DNA from: Zhihengliuella sp. ISTPL4
GTDB lineage: Bacteria; Actinomycetota; Actinomycetes; Actinomycetales; Microbacteriaceae
Reading direction: 5' to 3'
DNA length: 64,000 nt
Assembly: GCF_002848265.1 (NCBI RefSeq)
Contig: NZ_CP025422.1
Location: 2,262,727-2,326,726 of the forward strand
Part shown: one piece after another, positions 43,376-51,311 of the stretch
Layout: each line of letters starts with the position of its first letter
Position numbering within the stretch: position 1 is the stretch's first letter
Made by a program: the position numbers and the translations under genes
The notes under the pieces: model-generated
The model's database searches: none
What the model was told of the DNA's origin: nothing
Seen by the model: only the letters and a program-made list of their open reading frames with translations

Positions 43376-43912
43376 TCAGAGGGCGGTGTCGTGCGATAGC
43401 GCGTGGAATCGCCGGTCGATGTAGACGAGCGGGCGGGCGGGGCGGCCGGCGAGCACCTCGAGCACCTCGGCGATCACCACGGTCGACGAGCCGACGGGCA
43501 CGGTCTGGATCGCCCGGCAGCGCAGTGCCACACGGGCCTCGGCCAGGTGCGGCTCGCCGGTCGGCAGCGTCGTCCAGCCCTGCTCGGGCGTGAAGCGCTC
43601 GGAACCGCTCACCGCGAAGCTCTGGGCGAGCGCGGAGTGCTCGTCGTCGATGAGGTGCACGACGAAGGTCTCGGCGCCGAGGATGGCCCCGGCGCTGCCG
43701 GTCGCCCTGGTCACCGAGAACACGATCGCCGCCGGGTCGACCGCGACCGAGGACACGCTCGACGCCGTGAGGCCGACGGGGCCGTCCGGACCCTGCGCCG
43801 TGATGATGGCGACACCGGCGGGGTGGGAGCGGAACGCCGCCTTGAGCCCCTCCCCGACCGGCGTGGGCACCGGAGCGGCGGGGTGCGGGGTGGTGTTCGG
43901 GTCGGGGGTCAT
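43376..43912 (-). CDS. Flavin reductase-domain protein
   Basis: A 178-aa FMN-binding flavin reductase-like protein: FRSHPAGVAIITAQGPDGPVGLTASSVSSVAVDPAAIVFSV, then FVVHLIDDEHSALAQSFAVSG and RPLVYIDRRFHAL. These enzymes reduce free flavin with NAD(P)H, often for a partner monooxygenase; none is next to it, and the partner may be the ferredoxin system. Its ATG overlaps the fprA stop by ATGA and it is last in the fdxA-fprA unit. Confidence 0.87.
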   Translation of the reverse strand: MTPDPNTTPHPAAPVPTPVGEGLKAAFRSHPAGVAIITAQGPDGPVGLTASSVSSVAVDPAAIVFSVTRATGSAGAILGAETFVVHLIDDEHSALAQSFAVSGSERFTPEQGWTTLPTGEPHLAEARVALRCRAIQTVPVGSSTVVIAEVLEVLAGRPARPLVYIDRRFHALSHDTAL

Positions 43913-45258
43913 CGGGTGCTCTCCTCGAGAGGGATGGGGGTGGGGGTCGCGTGGGCGCGCATGGCCGTGCGGTCGACGAGCTTCGTGCGCTCCCGGCCGC
44001 GGACGGCTCCGGCGCGGCGCTCGGCCTCGTCGATGCGCAACCATCCTTCCCAGTCCACCACGCCGGGGAGGTCCAGGGGCGGGTCCCGGTCGATGCGGGC
44101 GGGCGGCGTCACGGCGAGGTCCTCGACGAGATGCTGCACGGTCTGCGCGGCGTCGGACTTGGTCGAGCCGATGAGGCCGATCGGCCCGCGCTTGATCCAG
44201 CCGGTGGCGTAGAGGCCGGGGACGGGCATGCCGTCGGCGTCGAGCACCCGTCCCTCCGTGTTCGGCACGATGCCCCGTGCCGCGTCGAACGGCACGCCGG
44301 GCACGGGCGAGGAGAGGTAGCCGATCGCCCGGTAGACGGCGCCGACCTCGTAGCGCACGAGCTCGCCGGTGCCGACCATGCGGCCGAGCGGATCGGAGGC
44401 CGTGCGCTCGAACTCGATGCCCTCCACGCGGTCCGCACCGAGGACACGGACGGGTCGATGCCGGAAGTGCAGGTGGATGCGGCGGGAGGCCCCGGTGGAT
44501 GGGTGCTGGGCCCACTCCGCGAGCGTGCGCACGATGATGCGGCGCTGCGAGAACTGCTCCAGCATGCGGGCAGCGTGATCGTCGAGCACGAGGTCGGCGG
44601 GATCGACGATCACCTCCACGTCGTGCTGCTCCCCGAGTTCGCGCAGCTCGAGGGCCGAGAAGCGCACATCCGCCGGACCGCGACGGGCGAAGAGGTGCAC
44701 GTCGCGGACCCGGCTCGCGGCGAGCGCGTCGAGGATGTGATCGGGGGTGTCGGTCGACTCCAGCGCAGCGGCGTGCTTCGCGAGGATGCGCGTGACGTCG
44801 AGGGCGACGTTGCCCGCCCCGAGCACGGCCACGGACTCCGCCTCCAGGCCCCAGCCCCGCGCGACGTCGGGGTGCGCGTCGTACCAGGCCACGAAGTCCG
44901 CGGCGCCGAACGATCCGGGAAGCTCCGCTCCCGGCACGTCGAACGCCACGTCGCGGTCGGCTCCGGTCGCGATGACGACGCCGTCGTACGCCCGACGGAG
45001 CTCGTCGACCGTCACATCGACGCCGACCTCGACGTTGCCGAGCAGCCGGATCCCGGGCTGGAGGAGCACGTCGTGCAGCGCATCGATGATCTTGCGGATG
45101 CGCGGGTGGTCGGGGGCGACGCCGTAGCGGACGAGCCCGTACGGAGCGGGGAGCTTCTCGTACAGGTCGATGGCCGCCTCCGGCACCTGCGCCCGGAGGA
45201 GGTCGGCGGCGTAGATGCCCGCGGGGCCCGCGCCGACGATGGCGATGCGCGGGGTCAC
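43909..45258 (-). CDS. fprA: Ferredoxin-NADP+ reductase, FprA type
   Basis: A 449-aa adrenodoxin-reductase-like flavoprotein. FAD site [18 protein letters not shown] at the start; [27 protein letters not shown] fold [17 protein letters not shown] with a following [19 protein letters not shown]-terminal [18 protein letters not shown]. It moves electrons between NADPH and the ferredoxin encoded just upstream (shared GTGA). The GTG at 45258 is directly before RIAIVGAG. Confidence 0.92.
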   Translation of the reverse strand: MTPRIAIVGAGPAGIYAADLLRAQVPEAAIDLYEKLPAPYGLVRYGVAPDHPRIRKIIDALHDVLLQPGIRLLGNVEVGVDVTVDELRRAYDGVVIATGADRDVAFDVPGAELPGSFGAADFVAWYDAHPDVARGWGLEAESVAVLGAGNVALDVTRILAKHAAALESTDTPDHILDALAASRVRDVHLFARRGPADVRFSALELRELGEQHDVEVIVDPADLVLDDHAARMLEQFSQRRIIVRTLAEWAQHPSTGASRRIHLHFRHRPVRVLGADRVEGIEFERTASDPLGRMVGTGELVRYEVGAVYRAIGYLSSPVPGVPFDAARGIVPNTEGRVLDADGMPVPGLYATGWIKRGPIGLIGSTKSDAAQTVQHLVEDLAVTPPARIDRDPPLDLPGVVDWEGWLRIDEAERRAGAVRGRERTKLVDRTAMRAHATPTPIPLEESTR

Positions 45259-45581
45259 TCGTGCACCTCCTGCGGCGGGAGCGCGGCGATGAGCGGGTGG
45301 TCGTGCCGGATGAGTCCGGTGCGGGCGGCGCCGCCGGGCGAGCCGATCTCGTCGAAGAACTCGACGTTGGCCTTGTAGTAGTCCTGCCACTCGTCCGGCA
45401 GGTCGTCCTCGTAGTAGATCGCCTCGACGGGGCACACCGGCTCGCACGCTCCGCAGTCCACGCACTCATCGGGGTGGATGTAGAGCGACCGCTCCCCCTC
45501 ATAGATGCAGTCGACGGGGCACTCGTCGATGCAGGCCTTGTCCTTGAGGTCGACGCACGGCAACGCGATCACATACGTCAT
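45255..45581 (-). CDS. fdxA: 7Fe ferredoxin
   Basis: A 108-aa ferredoxin. Cys9, Cys17 and Cys50 would hold a [3Fe-4S] cluster and Cys21, Cys40, Cys43 and Cys46 a [4Fe-4S] cluster, with Cys25 extra, matching the 7Fe (FdxA/FdI) pattern ([39 protein letters not shown]). First gene of fdxA-fprA-flavin reductase; a SoxR-type box lies in its promoter. AGAGAAGAAG lies upstream of the ATG. Confidence 0.94.
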   Translation of the reverse strand: MTYVIALPCVDLKDKACIDECPVDCIYEGERSLYIHPDECVDCGACEPVCPVEAIYYEDDLPDEWQDYYKANVEFFDEIGSPGGAARTGLIRHDHPLIAALPPQEVHE

Positions 45582-45614
45582 CGCGACTTCTTCTCTGTCC
45601 CACTCACGCCCTCC

Positions 45615-45645
45615 ACCGTAAAACCTCAAGCGCACTTGAGGTCAA
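45615..45645 (-). promoter_or_regulatory. SoxR-type box in a 19-bp-spacer promoter
   Basis: ACCTCAAG (45623-45630), four bases, and its complement (45635-45642) match the E. coli SoxR box arms CCTCAAG/CTTGAGG. On the minus strand TTGACC (45645-45640) and TACGGT (45620-45615) are separated by 19 bp, the overlong spacer typical of MerR-class promoters. The fdxA ATG lies about 35 bp downstream. Confidence 0.8.
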
Positions 45646-45654
45646 ATCGAGGCA

Positions 45655-45734
45655 CCGAGACCCCGACCTCTCGGCGAGACCCCGCCTCCGCCGCGCGGAT
45701 ACGACGGGGTCTCGGCGGGAGAGCGGGGTTTCGG
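45655..45734. repeat. Family B 80-bp palindromic element, copy 2
   Basis: Outer ends CCGAGACCCCG and CGGGGTTTCGG pair with one mismatch, and inner CGAGACCCCG (45675-45684) pairs perfectly with CGGGGTCTCG (45705-45714). It lies between the fdxA promoter and the GH3 stop, 7 bp from the latter. Confidence 0.8.
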
Positions 45735-45741
45735 GGATCAG

Positions 45742-47976
45742 TCAGGAGATCTCGAAGGGGGCGGGGAGGAGGTGGTCCTCGCGCGAGCTGGGGCCGACGA
45801 GGAGCGTGAAGGCGCCGGGCTCCACGGTGCGGACGCCGGCGGCGGTCACGATCGTGCAGTCCGCGACGGGCACCTCGATCCGCACGCGCGCGCTCTCCCC
45901 CGGCGCGAGGTCGACCTGCCGGAAGGCCTTGAGCTCGCGGTCGGTCCAGCTCACGCTCGTCACCTCGTCCCGCACGTACGCCTGCACGGTCTCCCGGACG
46001 GGGCGGCCGCCCGTGTTCGTCACGGTCACGTACCCCACGACGGTGTCGCCGAGATTCAGCTCCGTGCGCTCCAGCTCCAGCTCCGCGTACGCCACGGTCG
46101 TGTACGACCGGCCCTCGCCGAAGGCCCACGCGGGCGCCTGGGTGAGGTCGGCGTAGCGGTCGCCGTGCTGACCGCGGATCTGGTTGTAATAGGTCGGCTG
46201 CTGCCCGACGTGCCGCGCGAACGAGATCGGCAGCCGTCCCGAGGGCTCCACGGCACCCGTGACGATGTCGGCGAGCGCCCGCCCGCCCTGCATGCCCGGA
46301 TTCGCGGCCCAGATGACCGCCGCCGCGCGCTGCACCGACGGCGGGAGCACGAGCGGCTTGGACGCGAGCAGCACCACGACGACGGGCTTCCCGGTCTCGA
46401 TGAGCGCATCGAGCAGGGCGTTCTGGCCGCCGATGAGCTCCAGCGTGGCCGTGGACCGTCCCTCGCCCACGAGCTCGATGCGATCGCCCACCACCGCGAC
46501 CACGACGTCCGCGGCCTCGGCGGCGGCCACCGCCTCCGCGATCAGCGCGGGATCCGGCGGGCACGGCTGCACCACGGGGGGACGCGGCTGGTTGTCCGGG
46601 AAGTGCGTGCCGCGGGGGTCGTCGCCGAGCGTGAGGATGTCGGCCCCGCGTGCATACGTGACCGTCCACGCGTCCACCGCACGGAGGCCGTCGAGCACGG
46701 TCGTGATCATCTCGCGGGGCTGTCCGTCGAGCCAGCCCGCCTGGCCCGAACCGCCCGCCCAGTCGCCGAGCTGCGTCTGCGCGTCGTCCGCGAGCGGCCC
46801 GGTCACCGCCACCCGCAGCGGTGCCGCGACGTCCAGCGGCAGCACGCCGTCGTTCTCGAGCAGCACGAGGGAGCGGCGCGCGACCTCGAGGTTGAGCTCC
46901 GCGTGGGCGGCGCTGCCGATCACGGCGGAGACGTCGTCGCCCGGCAGCCGGGGGTCTTCGAAGAGCCCGAGCTCGAACTTCAGCGTGAGGATGCGGGAGA
47001 CGGCGTCGTCGAACGCATCCTCCGGCAGCAACCCCCGGGCGACCGCGTCCAGCGCACCCTCGAAGAACCCGGGGGTGGTCATCACCATGTCGTTCCCGGC
47101 GCGCACCGCGGCGGCCGCGGCATGGGTGAGGTCGGGCTGTACCCGCTGCTCCCACACCATCCGGCCCACGTTGTCCCAGTCGGTGATGAGGGTGCCGGTG
47201 TAGCCCCACTCGCCGCGGAGCACGTCGCTGAGCAGCCACTCGTTCAGCGTGATGGGCACGCCGTCCGTAGTCTGGTAGCCGAGCATGAACGTGCGGCAGC
47301 CCTCGCGGGCGACGCGCTCGAACGGCGGGAGGAACCAGGAGCGCAGCTTGCGCGGGGAGATGTCCGCCTCGCTCGCGTCACGGCCGCCCTGCGTCTCGGA
47401 GTAGCCGGCGAAGTGCTTGGCCGTCGCGAGGATCGCCGTCGGGTCGTCGAGGCCGTCTCCCTGGTACCCGCGGACCATCGCGCTCGCGAGCTCCCCGATG
47501 AGGAACGGGTCCTCACCGAAGGTCTCCCCGACCCGCCCCCAGCGCAGATCGCGGGCAATGCACAGCACGGGCGAGAACGTCCAGTGGATGCCGGTCACGG
47601 CGACCTCTTCGGCCGTCGCCCGCGCCACGCGCTCGACGATCACCGGGTCCCAGGTCGCCGCCATGCCGAGCTGCGTCGGGTAGATGGTGGCCCCGGGCCA
47701 GAACGAGTGGCCATGGATGCAGTCCTCACCCACGAGCAGCGGGATGCGCAGCCGGGTCTGTTCCGTGAGAGCGGCAGCCCGTCGCAGCCGCTCCTCCGAG
47801 GCGTGCAGGATCGAGCCCGCGTGCCGGCGCAGGACGTGGTCGTCGAGATCGTCCCTGGCGTCGAGCTGGAGCATCTGCCCGACCTTCTCCTCCACCGTCA
47901 TCCGGGCGAGGAGGTCGGCCACGCGTTCCGGGATGCTGCGCGTGGAGTCGAGGTAGGGCAGGGAGGTGGGAGTCAT
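45742..47976 (-). CDS. GH3 beta-glucosidase
   Basis: A 744-aa cytoplasmic GH3 enzyme: N-terminal barrel with MTVEEKVGQMLQLD, VGEDCIHGHSFWPGATIYPTQLGMAATWD, and the nucleophile Asp in LITDWDNVG (about 266). An alpha/beta domain (VVVAVVGDRIELVGEGRS..., KPVVVVLLASKPLVLPP) and a C-terminal fibronectin-III-like domain (RTELNLGDTVVGYVTVTNTGGRPVRETVQAYVRD) follow. No signal peptide. It would hydrolyse beta-linked disaccharides or aryl glucosides; not under a CebR box, so separate from bglC. Confidence 0.9.
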   Translation of the reverse strand: MTPTSLPYLDSTRSIPERVADLLARMTVEEKVGQMLQLDARDDLDDHVLRRHAGSILHASEERLRRAAALTEQTRLRIPLLVGEDCIHGHSFWPGATIYPTQLGMAATWDPVIVERVARATAEEVAVTGIHWTFSPVLCIARDLRWGRVGETFGEDPFLIGELASAMVRGYQGDGLDDPTAILATAKHFAGYSETQGGRDASEADISPRKLRSWFLPPFERVAREGCRTFMLGYQTTDGVPITLNEWLLSDVLRGEWGYTGTLITDWDNVGRMVWEQRVQPDLTHAAAAAVRAGNDMVMTTPGFFEGALDAVARGLLPEDAFDDAVSRILTLKFELGLFEDPRLPGDDVSAVIGSAAHAELNLEVARRSLVLLENDGVLPLDVAAPLRVAVTGPLADDAQTQLGDWAGGSGQAGWLDGQPREMITTVLDGLRAVDAWTVTYARGADILTLGDDPRGTHFPDNQPRPPVVQPCPPDPALIAEAVAAAEAADVVVAVVGDRIELVGEGRSTATLELIGGQNALLDALIETGKPVVVVLLASKPLVLPPSVQRAAAVIWAANPGMQGGRALADIVTGAVEPSGRLPISFARHVGQQPTYYNQIRGQHGDRYADLTQAPAWAFGEGRSYTTVAYAELELERTELNLGDTVVGYVTVTNTGGRPVRETVQAYVRDEVTSVSWTDRELKAFRQVDLAPGESARVRIEVPVADCTIVTAAGVRTVEPGAFTLLVGPSSREDHLLPAPFEIS

Positions 47977-48023
47977 CGAATCGCGTTTCCGTCGGGGCGG
48001 GAGGGGGCGGTCTCACATCCTCA

Positions 48024-48041
48024 CCGATCCGAGCGGATCGG
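48024..48041. promoter_or_regulatory. Palindrome in the divergent GH3/M20 promoter region
   Basis: CCGATCCGAGCGGATCGG is a perfect 8-2-8 inverted repeat between the GH3 and M20 starts. It could be a regulator site; no partner is evident. Confidence 0.4.
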
Positions 48042-48097
48042 CCCCGGGGGCACGCCGATCCCGTCGATCCGGGAACCCTCCGGGCTAGGCTCGGGCC

Positions 48098-49384
48098 ATG
48101 GCCATCGACCTCGAAGCGCTCTACATCGATCTGCACCAGCACCCGGAGCTGTCGTTCCAGGAGACCAGGACCGCGGGCATCGCCGCCCAGCACCTGCGCG
48201 ATCTCGGGCTCGACGTCGAGGAGGGGGTCGGCGTGACCGGCGTGGTCGGCGTGCTGCGGAACCCTTCGACAGGCTCAGGCCCTTCGACAGGCTCAGGGAC
48301 CCAGGATGGCGACGCAGGCACCCAGGGTGGGGAGTTCCCGCGACCGGTGGTATGGGTGCGCGCCGACATGGACGCACTGCCGGTCGAGGAGCAGACGGGC
48401 CTGGCGTATGCGAGCACCGCGAAGGGCGTCGACCCGGCCGGCACGACCGTGCCGGTGATGCACGCGTGCGGCCACGACATGCACGTCACCGCGATGATCG
48501 GCGCCGTCGAGAAGCTCGTCGCCGAGCGAGAAGAGTGGTCGGGCACCCTGGTCGTGCTCATCCAGCCCGCGGAGGAGTACGGCGCCGGCGCCAGGGCGAT
48601 GCTCGACGACGGCCTGCTCGCCCGCTACCCGAAGCCCGACGTGGTGCTCGGCCAGCACGTCACCCCGCTCCCCGCGGGGATCATCGGCGTGCGCAGCGGC
48701 ACCCAGATGGCCGCGTCGGACGGGCTCACCGTCACGCTGCACGGCCGCGGCGGCCACGGCTCCCGCCCGCACGCCACGATCGATCCGGTCGTGATGGCGG
48801 CCGCGACGGTGATGCGCCTGCAGACGATCGCCTCGCGCGAGATCGACCCGCAGGGCGTGGCCGTGGTCACGGTCGGCTCGATCCACGCCGGACTCAAGAA
48901 CAACATCATCCCGGCCGAGGCGAAGCTCGAGCTCAGCCTCCGCTATCCGGACGAGGACGCGCGCGAGAAGGTGCTGCGGAGCGTCGAACGGATCGTGCGC
49001 GCCGAGGCGATGGCGTCCGGTGCCGAGCGCGAGCCCGAGATCCATACGCAGCACACCCTGCCCGCCACGATCAATGACGAAGAGGCCACAGCGCGCGTGT
49101 CCGCGGCGCTGCGCCGGGCGCTCGGGGAGTCGGCCGTCGTCGACCCGGGCATGTTCACCGGCAGCGAGGACGTGTCGTGGTTCGCGCGCGACGCCGAGGT
49201 CCCGCTCGTGTTCTGGTTCTGGGGCGGCGTCGACCCCGCCCGATTCGCCGAGGCGCTTGCCGCAGGGACGGTGGAGAAGGACATCCCCACGAACCACTCG
49301 CCCTTCTTCGCGCCGGAGATCCATCCGACGATCGAGGTCGGGGTCACGGCGATGTCCGCGGCCGCCCGCGAGTTCCTCGCCTGA
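48098..49384 (+). CDS. M20-family amidohydrolase with REP-derived insertion
   Basis: A 428-aa M20D peptidase/amidohydrolase: IDLHQHPELSFQETRTAGI, ADMDALPVEEQTGL, metal site VMHACGHDMHVTAMIGA, PAEEYGAGARAMLDDGL, dimerisation HGRGGHGSRPHATIDP, and C-terminal HSPFFAPEIHP. It hydrolyses N-acyl amino acids or similar amides. Residues about 55-77 ([23 protein letters not shown]) are an insertion in the loop before the PVVWVRADMD strand, encoded by two tandem REP-like units. The frame is intact. The ATG is six bases after TAGGCT (48086-48091), likely leaderless. Confidence 0.9.
   Translation: MAIDLEALYIDLHQHPELSFQETRTAGIAAQHLRDLGLDVEEGVGVTGVVGVLRNPSTGSGPSTGSGTQDGDAGTQGGEFPRPVVWVRADMDALPVEEQTGLAYASTAKGVDPAGTTVPVMHACGHDMHVTAMIGAVEKLVAEREEWSGTLVVLIQPAEEYGAGARAMLDDGLLARYPKPDVVLGQHVTPLPAGIIGVRSGTQMAASDGLTVTLHGRGGHGSRPHATIDPVVMAAATVMRLQTIASREIDPQGVAVVTVGSIHAGLKNNIIPAEAKLELSLRYPDEDAREKVLRSVERIVRAEAMASGAEREPEIHTQHTLPATINDEEATARVSAALRRALGESAVVDPGMFTGSEDVSWFARDAEVPLVFWFWGGVDPARFAEALAAGTVEKDIPTNHSPFFAPEIHPTIEVGVTAMSAAAREFLA
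48262..48304. repeat. REP-like element, two tandem units inside the M20 gene
   Basis: CCCTTCGACAGGCTCAGG at 48262-48279, followed at once by the same core plus GACCCA at 48280-48303. It reads in frame as [14 protein letters not shown]. Same core as 31849, 58735 and 59837. Confidence 0.9.
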
Positions 49385-49394
49385 GGCGAGGCGC

Positions 49395-50099
49395 TCAGAC
49401 CTCGACGACGCGCGGCGCGGGCGGAGGAGGCGGGGCGAGCTGCCGCTGCGGCACGCCGTGCGCCTCGCGGTGCAGCCGCTCCATGCGGGTGTCGAGTTCG
49501 GCGGCGGCGTCGGCGGCATCGCTGAGGCTGTCGACGAGGTGCGCGGGCACCTGGTTGGAGAACTTGTAGTAGATCTTGTGCTCCAGGCTCGCCCAGAAGT
49601 CCATCGCGATCGTACGGAACTGCACCTCGACCGGCACGGACAGCGCCCCGGTCGAGAGGAAGACGGGGACCTCGATGATGGCGTGCAGGCTCTTGTACCC
49701 GTTCGCCTTCGGGTTCGCGATGTAGTCCTTCACCGTGCGGACGGTCACGTCGTCCTGCGCGGTCAGCAGATCGAACAGGCGGTACACGTCGGCGACGAAG
49801 CTGCACGTCACCCGCACTCCGGCGATGTCGGTGATCTCCGCGCGGATGCGGTCGAAGTCCGGGTCGTCGATGCCCTTCCTGGCGATCTTCTCGACGATGC
49901 TGTCCGGCGACTTGAGCCGGCTCTTGACGTGCTCGATGGGGTTGTACGCGTGGTCGTGGGTGAACTCGTCGCGGAGGATCGAGATCTTCGTCTCCACCTC
50001 GCGCATCCCGAACTCGTACTCGCGGAGGAAGCGCTGCAGCTGGTCGCGGAGCTCCTTCGCCTCGGAGATCAGGTGCTCGTCGACGGGGATCACGCTCAT
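49395..50099 (-). CDS. Small alarmone synthetase (RelA/SpoT domain)
   Basis: A 234-aa single-domain (p)ppGpp synthetase of the RelP/RelQ kind, with no hydrolase or regulatory domains. The synthetase core has HVKSRLKSPDSIVEKIARKG, DIAGVRVTCSFVADVYRL, KDYIANPKANGYKSLHAII and VEVQFRTIAMDFWASLEHK. A Pro-rich tail (LAPPPPPAPRVVEV) ends it. It makes alarmones from ATP and GDP/GTP under stress. TAACGT ends seven bases before the ATG, so it may be leaderless. Confidence 0.9.
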   Translation of the reverse strand: MSVIPVDEHLISEAKELRDQLQRFLREYEFGMREVETKISILRDEFTHDHAYNPIEHVKSRLKSPDSIVEKIARKGIDDPDFDRIRAEITDIAGVRVTCSFVADVYRLFDLLTAQDDVTVRTVKDYIANPKANGYKSLHAIIEVPVFLSTGALSVPVEVQFRTIAMDFWASLEHKIYYKFSNQVPAHLVDSLSDAADAAAELDTRMERLHREAHGVPQRQLAPPPPPAPRVVEV

Positions 50100-50109
50100 G
50101 AGGACGACG

Positions 50110-51198
50110 TTATCGATCCGTGATCGGAAACCCCTGTGGATTCGAGATCGAGACGCGGGCGTCCTCGAGGTGCTGTCCGGAGAGGAGACCGGGGAGGCCG
50201 CGCCCCTGGCGAGTGGTGAACAGCAGCACGATCGCGACGAGGATCAGCAGCGAGGAGAGCGCGTCGAACACCCCGCCGAGCATCCCGAGAGCCGTGAGCC
50301 CGCCGATGCCGCCCGCCCAGCGCAGCAGCCGGGCGAGCGCGACCGGCAGCCGCGACCCGCTGTAGCGCAGCTGCACGGCGAGGTCGCCCACTGATCGTCC
50401 GGTGACGAGGATGACGATGAGCCACAGCGCACAGGCGACCGCCGTGCTGACCGTGCTGGCCAGGGTTCCGTCGAGCACGGCCTGACGGTCCTGCACGACG
50501 TACTCGAGCCAGAGCTGCACCGCGACGCCCCCCGCGAGCACGACGAAGCCGTTCGCGAGCCCGTCGCAGAGCATCGCCAGCGCGCGGCGACCGCGCGTGA
50601 CGGGACGGGGCTCATCGGCGTCGGCACGGGCCTGGACTCCGCGCAGCGACCGGGGCACCACGAGCGCGAGCACCGAGCCGAGCACGGCTCCGGTCGTGTT
50701 CGTCATCAGGTCGCCTACGTCGAAGAAGCGGTAGGCGCACGGGTACAGCCCCCAGACCCCGGTGAGCTGGGTGGTCTCCACCAGCAGGGACAGACCGAAC
50801 CCGACCACGAGGGCGGTGGGGAGGCCGCGGCCGCCCAGCACGCGCAGGAACGCCCCGAGCGGGACGAACAGCAGCACGTTGAACACGAGCTGGAGCAGGG
50901 CGGGCTGGCGCAGCGGGTTGCCGGGCGCGGCGAACGCCTTCTGCACGTCGCGCACGACGGACATCGGATCGGTGATCGCCCCCACGCAGCGGATGGCGTC
51001 CGGATCGGGCAGCGGCAGTAGCGTGTACGTCCAGATGGCCCAGAAGTAGACGAGCGCCGCGAGCCAGAGCAGCGTGCGGCCGAGCGAGAGGCGTCCTCGG
51101 CGGCGGTAGCTGAGCGCGACGAAGGGCACGAAGAGGACGACGCCCGCGGCCAGTCCGATCGCCACGGCGATGACCCCCAGAACCACCTGATCCCCCAC
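50110..51198 (-). CDS. VanZ-like protein with RDD domain
   Basis: A 362-aa membrane protein. The N-terminal half (about 1-185) is VanZ-like (YFWAIWTYTLLPLPDPDAI, NVLLFVPLGAFLRVLGG, TQLTGVWGLYPCAYRFFDVGDLMTNTTGAVLG); the C-terminal half (about 205-330) is an RDD domain (RRALAMLCDGLANGFVVLAGG). The GTG start is seven bases after TATCCT. VanZ-like proteins have been tied to teicoplanin resistance, but most actinobacterial copies are uncharacterised. Confidence 0.82.
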   Translation of the reverse strand: MGDQVVLGVIAVAIGLAAGVVLFVPFVALSYRRRGRLSLGRTLLWLAALVYFWAIWTYTLLPLPDPDAIRCVGAITDPMSVVRDVQKAFAAPGNPLRQPALLQLVFNVLLFVPLGAFLRVLGGRGLPTALVVGFGLSLLVETTQLTGVWGLYPCAYRFFDVGDLMTNTTGAVLGSVLALVVPRSLRGVQARADADEPRPVTRGRRALAMLCDGLANGFVVLAGGVAVQLWLEYVVQDRQAVLDGTLASTVSTAVACALWLIVILVTGRSVGDLAVQLRYSGSRLPVALARLLRWAGGIGGLTALGMLGGVFDALSSLLILVAIVLLFTTRQGRGLPGLLSGQHLEDARVSISNPQGFPITDR

Positions 51199-51219
51199 GG
51201 ACGCAAGGATACCGGGAGG

Positions 51220-51281
51220 CCGTGAGGATTCCGTGAGGGAGCGCGACCGGGCCGTAGGGATTCCGTGAGGATCGCGTGAGG
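51220..51281 (+). promoter_or_regulatory. 11-bp direct repeats before the KimA-like gene
   Basis: CCGTGAGG at 51220 and 51231 form a first pair; CCGTAGGG (51252), CCGTGAGG (51263) and GCGTGAGG (51274) form a second set, all at 11-bp spacing. The set at 51252-51281 matches 23 of 30 bases of 56433-56462 upstream of kdp. 11-bp direct repeats are the usual target of OmpR-class regulators such as KdpE. Confidence 0.65.
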
Positions 51282-51311
51282 GCCGTCCGCGTGAGCGTAG
51301 TGTCGCCGGAC

